In this document: positions 35,803 to 48,493 of the stretch, piece after piece | Position numbering within the stretch: the stretch's first letter is position 1 | How the letters are laid out: each line of letters opens with the position of its first letter | Source: Henckelia pumila | Taxonomy: Eukaryota > Streptophyta > Magnoliopsida > Lamiales > Gesneriaceae | DNA: 64,000 nt | NCBI RefSeq assembly: GCF_033568475.1 | Contig: NC_133120.1 | Span: forward strand, 95,002,151 to 95,066,150 | Reading direction: 5' to 3' | Position numbers and translations under genes: made by a program | Notes under the pieces: model-generated | What the model saw: only the letters and a program-made list of their open reading frames with translations | What the model was told of the DNA's origin: nothing | The model's database searches: none

Positions 35803-37206
35803 ACATATGTCATGCAAAAATTCTTTTGCAGTCCTCCTACATTTAACTGTAGATTAATATATTTAAGCTAGCATGATTTATTATCTACACTCGAAACTTT
35901 ATTGATACCTATGTAAAAAAAGGAAATTGTAGACAAGGAATCTAAAGATAAAGACACTAAACTAAAGTAACATGGACATTCTCTACTAGCTCTTTATTAA
36001 TTTCTTATCCACATACCAAACTCTTCCCCTTTTGCTTTGAAACCTCCACTAATAGCATGTATTATATATTTATTAACTTGTAAATTTGAACGAGTCTGTG
36101 GCTTATTCACAATTATGAAATTTCATGTTATAATTATTCCGCTTTTGGCATCATCAACAAATAGTTTAATACATCAACATATATACCATGCAACATTTCA
36201 GCCATGTTATTGGTCCCCTAAATTAAAGCATCGACTAAATTAGCCAGTGAATTATTGTTTTGCCGCATGTTAATTGCACCATTAATTTGTAAAAATTTGT
36301 TAAATAATAAGTACCAGCTGCTCTTTACTTAAAGAGAATAATTAATTGTGACTTTATATATATATGTAGAGTTTTGTTATGCTGTCCATCAACCATGCCC
36401 AACTATGTGTCCACCATGTACAATAGGTGAGTTGACTTGTACATGGTGGGCATGATTGGTGGACAACATAACAAAACTCTTATATTTATTCAGTTAATTA
36501 ATCATCGATTTAGTTTGAAGTATGAAGTATGAACTATGAAGTAACAAACCAGCTTCCATTTAGATAATTAGTTTTTCATGCCTGAAGGGTCGAGAACATG
36601 ACGAAGATATATATCTGCTTCGATAAATTCTAGCATAATAAATTTACCTGAAATGAAAGAAACCAAACACTATGAATCACAATAAACAATTCTGGTTTTT
36701 TTTAAATGAAAAAAAAAATTATTTTAATTACCAATCGAAATGAACGGGAACACGTAGATATCCATAGTTATCACTCTAATTAAAATGAAGTCGAGATTCT
36801 GATCATGGAGGTCGATTTTCGAAAGTTTATATTTGAAAAAATCACAAACAATTTTTTTTTTCTTTTCACATACTCTCCCTTAATGAATAAAGACATATTT
36901 CGCCTTGCCACTGATTTGGGCTTTAATTATTATTATAAAATTAATTAGAAACAAAAGTAATGGGATTCCAAGATCATCTCATTGCTTTTGTGTGAAGAAA
37001 GAGTTGGCATAACTTATAAGACCACCATAGCTTCTTTAAAAAGCCAATAAAAAGAACCTATCAAAATTATAAGTAGAAGACATGATGAGAAGATCACCAA
37101 AACGACCACTAAAACTTCCAAAGGCAAAGCACCAACCGAAACCTTCTCTCCTTAATAAACTAAAAACCAAACAAGTAAAGAAAAGAATTCACCCTAGCAT
37201 TACACC
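35803..37206. other. Intergenic DNA upstream of the glucanase gene
   Basis: Apart from the foldback MITE at 36369-36481, nothing was recognised. Confidence 0.5.
36369..36481. mobile_element. Foldback MITE, family A copy 2
   Basis: The arms AGAGTTTTGTTATG and, inverted, AAGAGTTTTGTTATG continue through TGTCCATCAA...CATGCCCA. The core CCACCATGTACAATAG GTGAGTTGACTTG is shared with the copy at 13926-14068. Confidence 0.8.
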
Positions 37207-37213
37207 TATAAAT
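37207..37213 (+). promoter_or_regulatory. TATA box of the GH17 gene
   Basis: TATAAAT in ACACCTATAAATCTCTC, 108 bp upstream of the ATG at 37321. A pyrimidine-rich stretch follows, fitting a transcript start near 37240. Confidence 0.65.
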
Positions 37214-37320
37214 CTCTCTTTTCTACGTCCATTTCATTTCCCTTTCTCCCTTTTCTTGACCACTAAGATTCATAACTAGGAATCAAGAATCTTTCTCTTA
37301 ATATCCCTCGCTAATTTAGC

Positions 37321-38857
37321 ATGCTTACCATTTCTCTTATGGGAAAACTAGCCCCGAGGCGCAAGAATCTTGTGTTAATACATATTCTTCTTGCATCAAT
37401 CTTTCTAAATTTATCAGGTACGCATACACATACACATACACACACACACACATAATTTGATCATAGATTACAATATTTATGTGCATGATCATAGATTATA
37501 AATATCATTGGGGATAGTTGATTGAGAGATATCATTAATAATTACAGGTTTAAGATTGATTAGGGACGTAGAATCATTGGGCATCAACTATGGCCAAGTG
37601 GCCGACAATTTGCTACCTCCGGATAAAGTCCGCGATCTTCTCCAAACACTCAAACTTTCGAAAGCGCGAATCTACGACACAAACCCTCAAATCTTGACAG
37701 CATTCGCAAACTCCACCGTTCAACTCATCGTGACAGTAGAAAACGAGCTTCTACCCACGTTCACCGACCCGAACCAAGCCTTTCAATGGGTTTACACTCG
37801 CATCAAACCTTATTTACCGTCCACAAGAATCACCGGAATCTCCGTCGGGAACGAGGTTTTCACCGGCGGCGACGCCACGCCGATGATAACCTACCTCGTC
37901 CCCGCAATGGTCAACATCCACGCCGCCCTGGTTCGACTGGGACTGGATCAGTTCATTAAAGTCTCCTCCCCGAATTCTTTAGCGGTTCTTCAAGAATCAT
38001 ACCCGCCTTCCGCGGGCAGCTTTCGGGCAGAGCTCGACGGCGTAATGCCCCAGATTCTGAGGTTTCTCGCCGCAACCAAGTCCCCGTTTTGGATCAACGC
38101 GTACCCGTATTTCGCATTCAAAGACGACCCGGATGAGATTCCTTTGAACTACGTGCTCATGAACCCGAACCCGGGAATGGTCGACCCGTACACGAATCTC
38201 CATTACGACAACATGCTGTACGCCCAAGTCGATGCAGTCCTTTTCGCCATGGCGAGATTGGGCTTTGGAGGGATAGAAGTTCGGGTTTCAGAAACGGGCT
38301 GGCCTTCTAAAGGAGATTCGAACGAAATCGGCGCCACCGTCGAAAACGCGGCGATTTACAACAGAAATTTGTTCAGACGGCAGCTGGAAAATGAAGGGAC
38401 TCCACTGAGACCTAACATGAGACTGGAGATTTATTTGTTTGCTCTGTTTAATGAAGACATGAAGCCCGGCCCGACCACAGAGAGGAACTATGGCTTGTTC
38501 CAGCCCGATGGCACCATGGCTTATAATATCGGGCTCTCTTCTTTGTCCACTCCTTCTTCAACCTCCACGGCTTCTATTTCCTTGACTTCAAATGCAACTT
38601 CCCAGGTAAAGACTTAGGTTTTGATTTTTTCCTCTTTTTTTTTTTATTCAATAAGAAATTATGTATATATAAATTTATGTTCCTGAATTTTATTTTATTT
38701 TAAATTTGGATTCTCTTACTTTTTTTTTTTCTTTTTCGTGGTACTGCCTCTTACAATTGAACTTGAACAGGTTAAACGGAAGGGATATGAGAGTTTGCTG
38801 CATTCAGTACTCCTATATTTGCTGGCCTTCAAAATTTTGATGAGAATACAATTATAG
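37321..38857 (+). CDS. GPI-anchored beta-1,3-glucanase (GH17)
   Basis: Three exons: 37321-37417, 37548-38605 and 38771-38857. All borders are GT/AG and phases join to 413 aa. GH17 enzymes hydrolyse beta-1,3-glucan (callose) in the wall and at plasmodesmata. Residues about 17-33 are a hydrophobic signal peptide. The mature protein begins near SLGINYGQVADNLL, the family start. The catalytic acid is E135 (ISVGNEVF) and the nucleophile is E281 (VSETGWPSKGD). WINAYPYFAF and LFNEDMKPGP are further family marks. There is no CBM43/X8 domain. After a Ser/Thr linker (about 364-386), exon 3 adds a hydrophobic tail (SLLHSVLLYLLAFKIL), a likely GPI-attachment signal. It most resembles the glucan endo-1,3-beta-glucosidase 11/14 type. 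Ending at the exon 2 readthrough stop instead would lose the anchor. Confidence 0.92.
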
Positions 38858-38969
38858 CATTAATTCTTTTTTTAAAAGAAGGAATTAATCTAGCTAGCTA
38901 GCTAGTATCCGAATTAAACTAAACAATATATAATATTTTACTTTTTTTTGTCATAATATATATCAACAT

Positions 38970-39090
38970 GAGTTTTGCTATACTCCACCAACCTTGTCAA
39001 CCTCTGTGTCCATCTTGTATAAAACACTCAACTATTGCACATGATGGACACAAAGGTTGACACGGTTGATAGGCAGCATAGCAAAACTCA
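38970..39090. mobile_element. Foldback MITE, family A copy 3
   Basis: The arms TGAGTTTTGCTATRC and the inverse GCATAGCAAAACTCA continue through CCAACCTTGTCAACCT / AGGTTGACACGGTTG. It lies 113 bp past the GH17 stop codon, so it may fall in that gene's 3' region. Flanks read TATCAACA and TATAAACA, an 8-bp duplication with one mismatch, but this is not certain. Confidence 0.75.
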
Positions 39091-39270
39091 TATAAACATA
39101 TATACCATGCATATGCATGTGTACTTATTCTTAAAATTAATTTAAAGACCCAAATCGTTCATCCAAACACATATCCTGAGTGGGTTTCCCTCCAGAATCA
39201 TATTCAAGTCTTTAAGAGCAATTACACATTTACACTTCCATTTCGTATATTTTATGTGTTTGGATTTGGA

Positions 39271-39326
<56 letters not shown>
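39271..39326. repeat. (TA)n microsatellite
   Basis: About 28 uninterrupted TA units. Confidence 0.9.
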
Positions 39327-39329
<3 letters not shown>

Positions 39330-40751
39330 TTATAATTATTCATGCATGTTATGGAATCGAAAATCAGAGAACGATTGAAGGTGTTGCCAAGAATTGGTTC
39401 ATCCCATGATCACAAGGAAATTGAAAGCATGCAGGATCCATCAAATTAAATTATATATTCATTTTGTGGTGGATCGATCATCTGCCGCCTGCGTTGATTA
39501 TTAATTTCTAGCTCCAGATTCATCATATTGGTGATTGGATTTCGCTATCGACGACTCGGAAAAGTTAGCGACAATTAAGGGATTCCATGTATATAATTGT
39601 AATTAATAATCAATCTTATTGTTCGCTATATATGTTGCAGATTGCATATTGTATAATTTTTCTTCCCTTTATTGTACGAAAGACATCTATAGTGGAGAAT
39701 TGCTTGGACTTTGCTTTCGTTACGTTCAAACTGGAACAAAAGTTATGTACATACCTATGTTTTTTTAGTACGCAAGATTTCGTCGGCAGTAAATTTAATT
39801 TGGTTTGGATAAAGTTGTTAATTTATGATTCTATCACTTGTATTTGTTGATTGATAACTGAATAATTGTACTTTAGAATGGATTCACGATCCAATAAAGA
39901 ATGTAAATATTTGATCAGCAAATTAAATTTCCACGTATGTCAGCATGTGCACACGACTTGAAAGAAACACACATGCGCACCATTACTAAAATTCACTACA
40001 TATTTTACTCTAAAGTGGCCACAAAGATTTTAGTATGCTACTGATTTCTTACCTTTACGGCCACTTCTTCAAAGTTTTATTTAAACTAATAATGGAAATA
40101 TAATGTTCAACGAGATAAAATTTGCTGCTAATCAAATACTAAAGATCAATATTAATATTATTCTTTATATCATGCAACCACTTTTCGAATATTTAGAACT
40201 TAGATTAACTTCTCTTACATTTAGAACTGATGTTAAATACCAAATATACAACATAATGTTAGACTAGTAAAGTTACCGTTCTCCCAAAAAAAAAATATGT
40301 TTCAATTTTGTCGCAACATCGTATTCAAACATTTCATTTGGAGGACTCGTTATTAACAGATTTTTTTTCTTTTTTTTCTCAATCTCTTTCTCAACTAATT
40401 ACTCTTACATCTAAGGAAAGTCACTTTTTAATTTACTTACCCATAATTTTATATTTTATAAGAAATCATAATTCAATTCTAATTATCAATTGGTAAATGT
40501 CAATGGAACGCTTGAGGAAACCTAGACCATTAATTGGGCCAAAGGAGTTCGATTAATGATCTCGGGCCTTGGTCCATGTCACCTATAGCCCAATTGAAAC
40601 AGAAATCATTTAACGAAATCTAGAATCTTCTTTGGCAACTAAAATCTGGCTTTTTCCAGAACCCTACAATTAAGCATAAACCACTTCGTCTTCACGGGGA
40701 AATTCAGTAATTCTAAAAGAGAGTTCATTTTCAGTTGACACAGAGATTGCA
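39327..40751. other. Intergenic DNA, no gene recognised
   Basis: The open frames at 39587-39850 and 40308-40496 look non-coding. The last about 100 bases are the probable 5' leader of the CacyBP gene. Confidence 0.5.
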
Positions 40752-42460
40752 ATGGCTGGCAGTGAAGATTTTATTCTGGACTTGGAGGAACTGAAACAGC
40801 TTCAAAGCATTGCGAAGAGGCCTCGCGTTGTCTCTATCATTTCCTCTGAGATTCGTAATTTGGAAAAGGTTTTTGGCTCGTTATCTAATCTTTTTTTTTT
40901 GGGTTTTGTTTACTTGATAAATCCTCCTTCGTTTCTGCTTAGATTTGATATGTTAAATGGCGTTTTGTATAAACTCGTGTTCGTGGTAAACTCGTAATCC
41001 AAATGAGTAAAACAATTTATGGTTAATAAGAGGACGATTTTGCTAAATATTTGGAGTTTTGGATAGTGTTTCAATTTCTCAAGGATTGATTTGTTGTGTA
41101 TCTCCAGCTTAATTCAGTTCTGTGTGGATTTAGGATTATTCAATTTTATCACTCTTTCATTCATGATTCAGCTGCGTGTGTGTTTTTTATGATATAGTAA
41201 CATGTGTCCTCGATACTTGTTAGATTCTTGCAGTTTTTAAAATATGGGAGAAAGGAGTGAGTATCATTTATAACCACATATCTGAACACTTTATGCCAAT
41301 TGCTTGTGATTTTGTTTCCAGTTATGTACTGAAGCTGCTGCCGAACCATCTTCTCAGACACCAGCTCCAGTTTCAGCTGTACACATGCCGACTCCAATAA
41401 CAAATGTACCAAAGGCCACATCAATCCCGACATTGAATTATGCTACACCCAGTTCCTTTAGCTGGGATCAGGACAATGATCAGTTGAAGGTTAGAATTCA
41501 TGTGTGTCGTAGATTTTTGTTTTGTCGATGTAGAACATAGGGTAAGTGCACCTCTTTATCTCTATCTAATTTGACATAGGGCAAGTGCACGTCTTTTTCT
41601 GTGTGTATCTCTTGAACGAAAGATAAAACTCCTGGCCTGGCCTTATCTGATTTTCCAGTACTAGCTGTCGAAATTTGCAGTTTACCTATTTGTTAGAAGT
41701 TGTTTTCGTGACATTTTAGTGCATAACTTGCCTGTTTAGGTAAATTATTGTGTTGTGATTATCGCTACTTATTGCGTTTTATTTTTCAACTGTGCTATTT
41801 CTAGTATGTCCTTTCCTTTTAGTGCCCTCTCTGGCTGAGATTCTTTATTTCTTTTATGTATGAAACGTTACTAATGATAATTTTTGTTCTTCTTTCCTAG
41901 ATTTATATCTCATTGGAGGGGGTTGACAAGGAGAAGGCTGAAATAGACTTCAAACCAATGTACTTTGATGTGAAATTCCATGATGTCCAAGGGAAGAACT
42001 ATCGGTGTGCTGTACCTAAGCTAAACAAGGAGATTGTGCCTGAAAAATGTAAATTGATTGTGAAGCCTAAAAGGGTGGTTATCACTTTGATTAAAGCTTC
42101 CAAGGGCAACTGGTTGGATTTGCACTTCAAAGAAGACAAGGTTATTCTTCTTGACTCTCAAAATGAATTTTCTTTATTTTAAGACTTCATACTAAGTTAT
42201 TCCCCTTGCAATTGTACAGCTGAAGCCGAATTTAAACAAAGGCAAGGACCCAATGGCTGGTATAATGGACTTGATGAAGGTATGTGCGTCTGACCCTTGA
42301 ATCTAACTTACACGTGTGTATTTACATTTCAAATGATTTAATTATTCTTTTGCAGAATATGTACGATGATGGTGATGAGGAGATGAAGCGAACAATAGCT
42401 AAGGCATGGACTGATGCAAGATCTGGAAAGGCTGCTGACCCTCTAAATAATTATCGCTGA
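40752..42460 (+). CDS. Calcyclin-binding protein (CacyBP/SIP)-like, CS-SGS protein
   Basis: Five exons: 40752-40868, 41322-41489, 41901-42140, 42220-42279 and 42356-42460. All borders are GT/AG in phase 0, giving 229 aa. The N terminus (about 1-40, ELKQLQSIAKRPRV) is a helical region with the LE.L..L....RPRV pattern of CacyBP. A low-complexity Pro/Thr linker (45-75) follows. Exon 3 gives a CS (p23-like) domain (KIYISLEGVDKEK ... WLDLHFKE). The end (KPNLNKGKDPMAGIMDLMKNMYDDGDEEMKRTI, given here only in parts: DPMAGIMDLMK and DGDEEMKRTIAKAW) is the SGS region. Animal relatives bind S100 proteins and link Siah1 to SCF ubiquitin ligases; the plant role is little known. Cytosolic or nuclear location is inferred. 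Confidence 0.93.
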
Positions 42461-43238
42461 AAACTTCTGAAGCGCCCTGTTTCAATAAGTAGGTGTCGTG
42501 GAACTGTGCCGTGTTTTGTCGGACCATATGTTCTTGATTCCATGTGTTATGTGATTTGTCCTACATTTGGAAGTTAATATGCAATGTTATTACTTCCCAC
42601 CTGAAATGTGGTTCATGTGTAGGCGGTAATTTTTACTCATTTCTTTGCTGTTGGAAACGAATGTTGCCTTTAAACAAGAGGAGCAAACTTTCTCAGGTTT
42701 TTTTAGGGCAGGCTATGTATCTGCTTGTGTGTAGTAGTTTCTGGATTGGTAGTTACGTCGGCAGACGAGAAACAAATAGTATACATGGAAGCATACAAAG
42801 ATAAAGCGATGTTCAAATTTTATGATTAGTTGAGTCGGCAGTTTTAGAAATAACATTTGGCTCTCCTCAAATTATAATGAAGTATGCCCATTAGTAATAC
42901 TTCACCGTGTCAAATGTTATGTCTGATTTGTTGATCGAGCGTCTGGAAGTTCCTGGTTACTGGGGAGTATCTTGGAAATGTTTAAAGTCAACAACTTAAA
43001 TAATGAAATTACCCGTAAATGATCCTTAAATTTATGTCGAGCTAGCTAGTTCAGAAACTAAAATTTAAAGATTATGACGGGGATAAATATTTTATTTATC
43101 ATAGGAATTGGAATTATACGGCATTAGCCTTTAAATAAATATGTGAAACAAGAATTTGACGCACAACACATAATGATTGCCAGTCAACCGAGTCCTGCAA
43201 TATTTTGAAAATAGAATTCCTATCTATATTGGTAATGT
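42461..43238. other. CacyBP 3' flank and GA2ox 3' flank (convergent genes)
   Basis: The two genes end toward each other with 778 bp between stop codons. The first about 350 bp are probably the CacyBP 3' untranslated region. A 42544-42804 open frame there is not convincing. Confidence 0.5.
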
Positions 43239-44542
<1,304 letters not shown>

Positions 44543-44633
44543 GGTTAGCTTTGCGCGGAAAACTGTATGTTGGAGAGATATATGCTTGATGCTAATATTG
44601 CATGTTGGCTAGTGTAGTACATAATGGACTCCA

Positions 44634-44640
44634 TTTTATA
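44634..44640 (-). promoter_or_regulatory. TATA box of GA2ox
   Basis: TATAAAA on the minus strand (CAGTATAAAATGG), about 92 bp upstream of the ATG. It implies a start of transcription near 44605. Confidence 0.6.
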
Positions 44641-44642
44641 CT

Positions 44643-45769
44643 GTCCATTCGGGAATTAATTATATTTCGAATTTCAGTCATTTTCTTTTAGATAGATTCT
44701 AAAGTCCCTACTTTAAATGTAATAAATTAAAAAATCAGTCAAAATTTATTGTTATTATACAATTATAATACAGCGCATATTCATCGCCTTCAATATAATT
44801 ATATATATATGTTCTGCCTGTTCCGGTATCCTTATCGGGGTTTAGGGGATTGCTTATTTATTTTTCGAGATCTACTTTTACGCGTGAACAAAATTTTAAG
44901 AATAATGAATGTATAACTAATGTATGGTAATATTTAGAATAATTATGTCTTGATATTTTATTATAATATTATGAGATTTTGCATTCAATGTCAAATTTTA
45001 ATAATACATGATTGACTTCGGACGTGATGTGGATTGGAATGCTTTATTCAATGAAATTTTCAAGAATATTTAGTTACTAACCAAAACAATTCAACATTAA
45101 ATATTAGATTAAATTAATATCCGATCTATGTATTTTATGAAATTTACATAAAATAAGAAATATTTAACCAAAGGAAAGGACATTGACAACAAATAATTTT
45201 TTTTGGTCTAATTTATAATTGAATAATTAAGTTTCATACCTGACGATTTCACAAAGATATTTGATTCGACCCATGTTCATATAATAATAACATTTTTTAC
45301 ATAAAAAAATTTAATATTTTCATATATCGATCTAGTCATATGTATCACAAACGAGTTTAGTGATCCGGTTCAATTATTTTTAGAAATAATTGTATTTCGT
45401 AGGTTCCGATAAAAAATTTTGTCAAGATCAAACAAATTAAACAAATAAAAATTATGAACACAAAAATTTTTATGAGAGGGTAATACGGTATGATAGATTA
45501 AAAGTTATTCCACTCAAAATGTGTGTGTCTGTATTCTGTAGGAAAATGGAAAATCAATTGATAAAGGTAGATATATAGGAAAGTATTGTGTGGTATATGG
45601 AATTAGGAAATTATTGTGTGGTATATGGAATTGATTTGATTGAAAAAAGAAGAAGAAAATGCTAGACGATCGATCATGTGGGCTTTCAGATGATCCTCCA
45701 ATTGGGGCGAGGCCAGGGGTTTTGACAATAACAAAACACATGTGAGCTTATATAGTTATATAATTATCA

Positions 45770-45804
<35 letters not shown>

Positions 45805-45948
45805 TGCAACTTCTTTTCTGTTTTTTTTTTTTTTGGTAGGGTTGAGAGATTGTTACAATTAGATCTTAAATCCGAAATCACGTCTCAAATTTGAAACTTT
45901 GATATTAAATGAGTTACAAGTCATCGACAATATTTGCAAATTCTTTTA
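44643..45948. other. Intergenic DNA upstream of GA2ox
   Basis: No gene was seen. An (ATT)n microsatellite lies at about 45768-45803. A short direct duplication (TATTGTGTGGTATATGGAAT) lies at 45580-45632. Confidence 0.55.
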
Positions 45949-46245
45949 GGCTCCGCTTGGATAGAAATATTTTAAATCCATGGATTTCAAATGCATTTTT
46001 ATTGTTTAGAGAAGTAACATCACAAACATCAAATACATTTCTTTTATGTTCATATTGTAATTCATGCTAGTTAGGATGAATTTTAAGTTCATCCAATAAA
46101 GTGGTGATTTAAAATCCGTTTTAATCCATCTAAGTAATGTGTAAATAATTAAGTTATGGATTTGAGATTCTTTTATGTTTCATTGTTAACACTAACATTA
46201 TAATCGAAATTCATGGATTTGGAAGACTTCAATCCAAGCGCAACC
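45949..46245. mobile_element. PIF/Harbinger (Tourist-like) MITE, 297 bp
   Basis: The left end GGCTCCGCTTGGATAGAAA and the right end, inverted, GGTTGCGCTTGGATTGAAG match at 15 of 19 bases. A TTA duplication lies at 45946-45948 and 46246-46248, the 3-bp signature of PIF/Harbinger elements. Arms continue with AAATCCATGGATTT / AAATCCATGAATTT. No coding capacity. Confidence 0.75.
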
Positions 46246-46248
46246 TTA

Positions 46249-47740
46249 TACTTCATATAAAAAGCATCATAACTTTGCGGAAATTAGCCAAGTGTAAATG
46301 GATTTCAACGTTCAAATAACTTTACATAATATAATTAGGTTGCAACATTTCAATTTTTTTCATTCAGTTATGATCCTTCTAAATCATCTCGATTTCATTT
46401 CGGTCCGAATTGTTTGTGAAAAGAATTTAGAATGTGCTTCATTTATAATTTGAAATGATGGATTTTTAATTTGTTTGTCTTGTTTGGATGGTCCTAATTG
46501 ATTGTGAATGTGAAATTCACTTTACATCTTATTTCAACCTGTAGATATTTATTTATGTGTCAGTATTAGACCAGAAAAATGAAAATTATTCATGAATGAA
46601 AAAATTCATTAATCAGTAAATGCCAATTTCCCATATGTTGTTGAAGAATTCAAAAACATTGGTAGAACAAACTTGATGTTTCAATTGTGCCATGAGTTAA
46701 CTTCCACTATTACCACAAAGTTATAAATTTTGGTAAAACGATAAGTGTTCGGTCTTACAACTAATATCAGAGTCTGGGTTATGAGTTCGACCTTCATTGA
46801 TTATAATGAATATAATTATATAGGGAGAAATTGTCGATGTATAATAATTTTTCTTGTTGCGTAAAACAATCGAATTAAACATAATACTTGAGCTGACTTA
46901 CAATTTTAAAATTTTAAATTGCATCGATACAACTAACTATAATTTTGATAAAACGAAAAACGCTCAATCTTACATTATAATTTTCGATCCCACAATATAA
47001 TTCACGTGATGGTATTGAATGGAATCATTTTACTTTTTAAGACATGCGCGATACTTTGAATCTTGATCTATGTGAGGCGTATATAGATCACATAAACGAT
47101 TTCTGGATGATAATAATCTCTGGTTGGCCGCATATATTGGGCCCATCAGATTGTCTTCATTGCTTTGGGTTTTCCTCCACAATAGTTGGCCCAAGCTAAT
47201 ACACATGATGAAATTAATGTACACTCTATTTGTTCCTGCACCACAGTCCACACCATTTATCTAATTGATCCGGAAGGGGACCAGTCCACACCATTTATCA
47301 GTCATTATCACTAGACTGGATTTTCTTCCTAGAAAATCATGAATTGTGGTGCATGTATAATTAAGTTGATTTTTTTCTTTTTAAATAAAGATTTTCGGCT
47401 TCATGATCACCAAACCATTTGTTTTGGGGCAAAATAAGACCTTATTCAATACCATAAAAATTAAACACAACAATTTTATGAGACGATCTCATAAGTCAGA
47501 TTTATGAGACGAATTTCTTAATCAATTCGATCCATGAACAAGTTACACGTTGTATGCGGTAGTGTTGACGACCCGCGAGCCCTACTCGACACCAATGAAA
47601 ACAAAAAATAAAAAATAAAAAATCAAGGTATGTGCATGGAGATGGCCGGATTGCATCAAGAAATGAGACACGTACGTACAGTCCAAAATTACAAAAGAAA
47701 AGAAAAAAAAAATCATAATCTGACTGCAATGATCGTTCAA
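46249..47740. other. Intergenic DNA, no gene recognised
   Basis: Only short frames without protein character; two near-identical CACACCATTTATC phrases lie at about 47248 and 47287. Confidence 0.5.
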
Positions 47741-48109
47741 CTAGCTAGGGTTTTGTGAAAGATCACAAAAGAATGTGATTGAACTTGGATACACATTGTG
47801 GCAAGACGAAGAGCCTGAAGGAGGCACAAAACCCTTGGGAAGCATAGCGATGACAGGCCTCGAATTGAACTTCTTGCTCCTCGTCTTCTTCATCAGAGGA
47901 TTCCTGTAAATCTGATTCTTGCAATCATTGATCGTTTTTCTTTCCTTGATATAGCAATTAGTAGTAGTTTGGATCTTTGACTCGGAAACTTGAGGAATAA
48001 TTGGTCTACGGAGTTTATCGCGCGGCATTGGTGTCGAATAGGCGTAAGGCATTATCACATAGAGAAGAAAGATGCACGTAATGAAGATCTTTTTACTGCG
48101 GAGATCCAT
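47741..48109 (-). CDS. IDA-like (IDL) secreted peptide precursor
   Basis: From the ATG at 48109 the frame gives 122 aa. It has an N-terminal signal peptide (MDLRSKKIFITCIFLLYVIM, cleavage likely near residues 23-26), a basic variable middle, and a C-terminal motif LPKGFVPPSGSSSCHN (about residues 90-105). This matches the PIP-type motif of the IDA family (PKG..PPS....HN). The mature peptide of the family is perceived by HAESA/HSL receptor kinases in cell separation and stress or defence responses. An in-frame ATG 26 codons upstream (48187) would bury the signal peptide, so the shorter start is preferred. Odd points are Cys before the final His-Asn, and a 17-residue tail after it. Single exon, as usual for the family. 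CLE identity was considered and excluded by motif spacing. Confidence 0.75.
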   Translation of the reverse strand: MDLRSKKIFITCIFLLYVIMPYAYSTPMPRDKLRRPIIPQVSESKIQTTTNCYIKERKTINDCKNQIYRNPLMKKTRSKKFNSRPVIAMLPKGFVPPSGSSSCHNVYPSSITFFCDLSQNPS

Positions 48110-48493
48110 TTTAGTCGAGCAATTGCATGGGATGCGATGAAATTTGAAGGCAATTATGGGGACGTTCTTGGAGATTGGGAATGCCAAGTCATGTAGATAA
48201 AATAAAAAAGAATGTCAATGATAAGAAAAAGGCGTATATATAATATATATATATATATGTTACACGCCAACTCCATCTCTCTTCTATTTGTGAAATATAT
48301 ATATATATATGCGGTGCCTTGTGGGGCCCATTGTAACGTGCTGCGGAGGCGCGTTGGACCCTTTCTTCCCATTCTGCGAAAATTACGAGGTTCCGGTAAT
48401 TGATTCCAGCATACGAATTCTCGTAAATGGGCTTCTTTAATTCATCAGTACTAGGCTGTTTGAGCTCGTCAAAGATTTGATATAGGCATCGTC

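Noticed and set aside
48110-48187. Upstream in-frame start for the IDA-like gene
   Set aside because: It would place 26 polar and mixed residues before the signal peptide; the downstream ATG fits a secreted precursor better.
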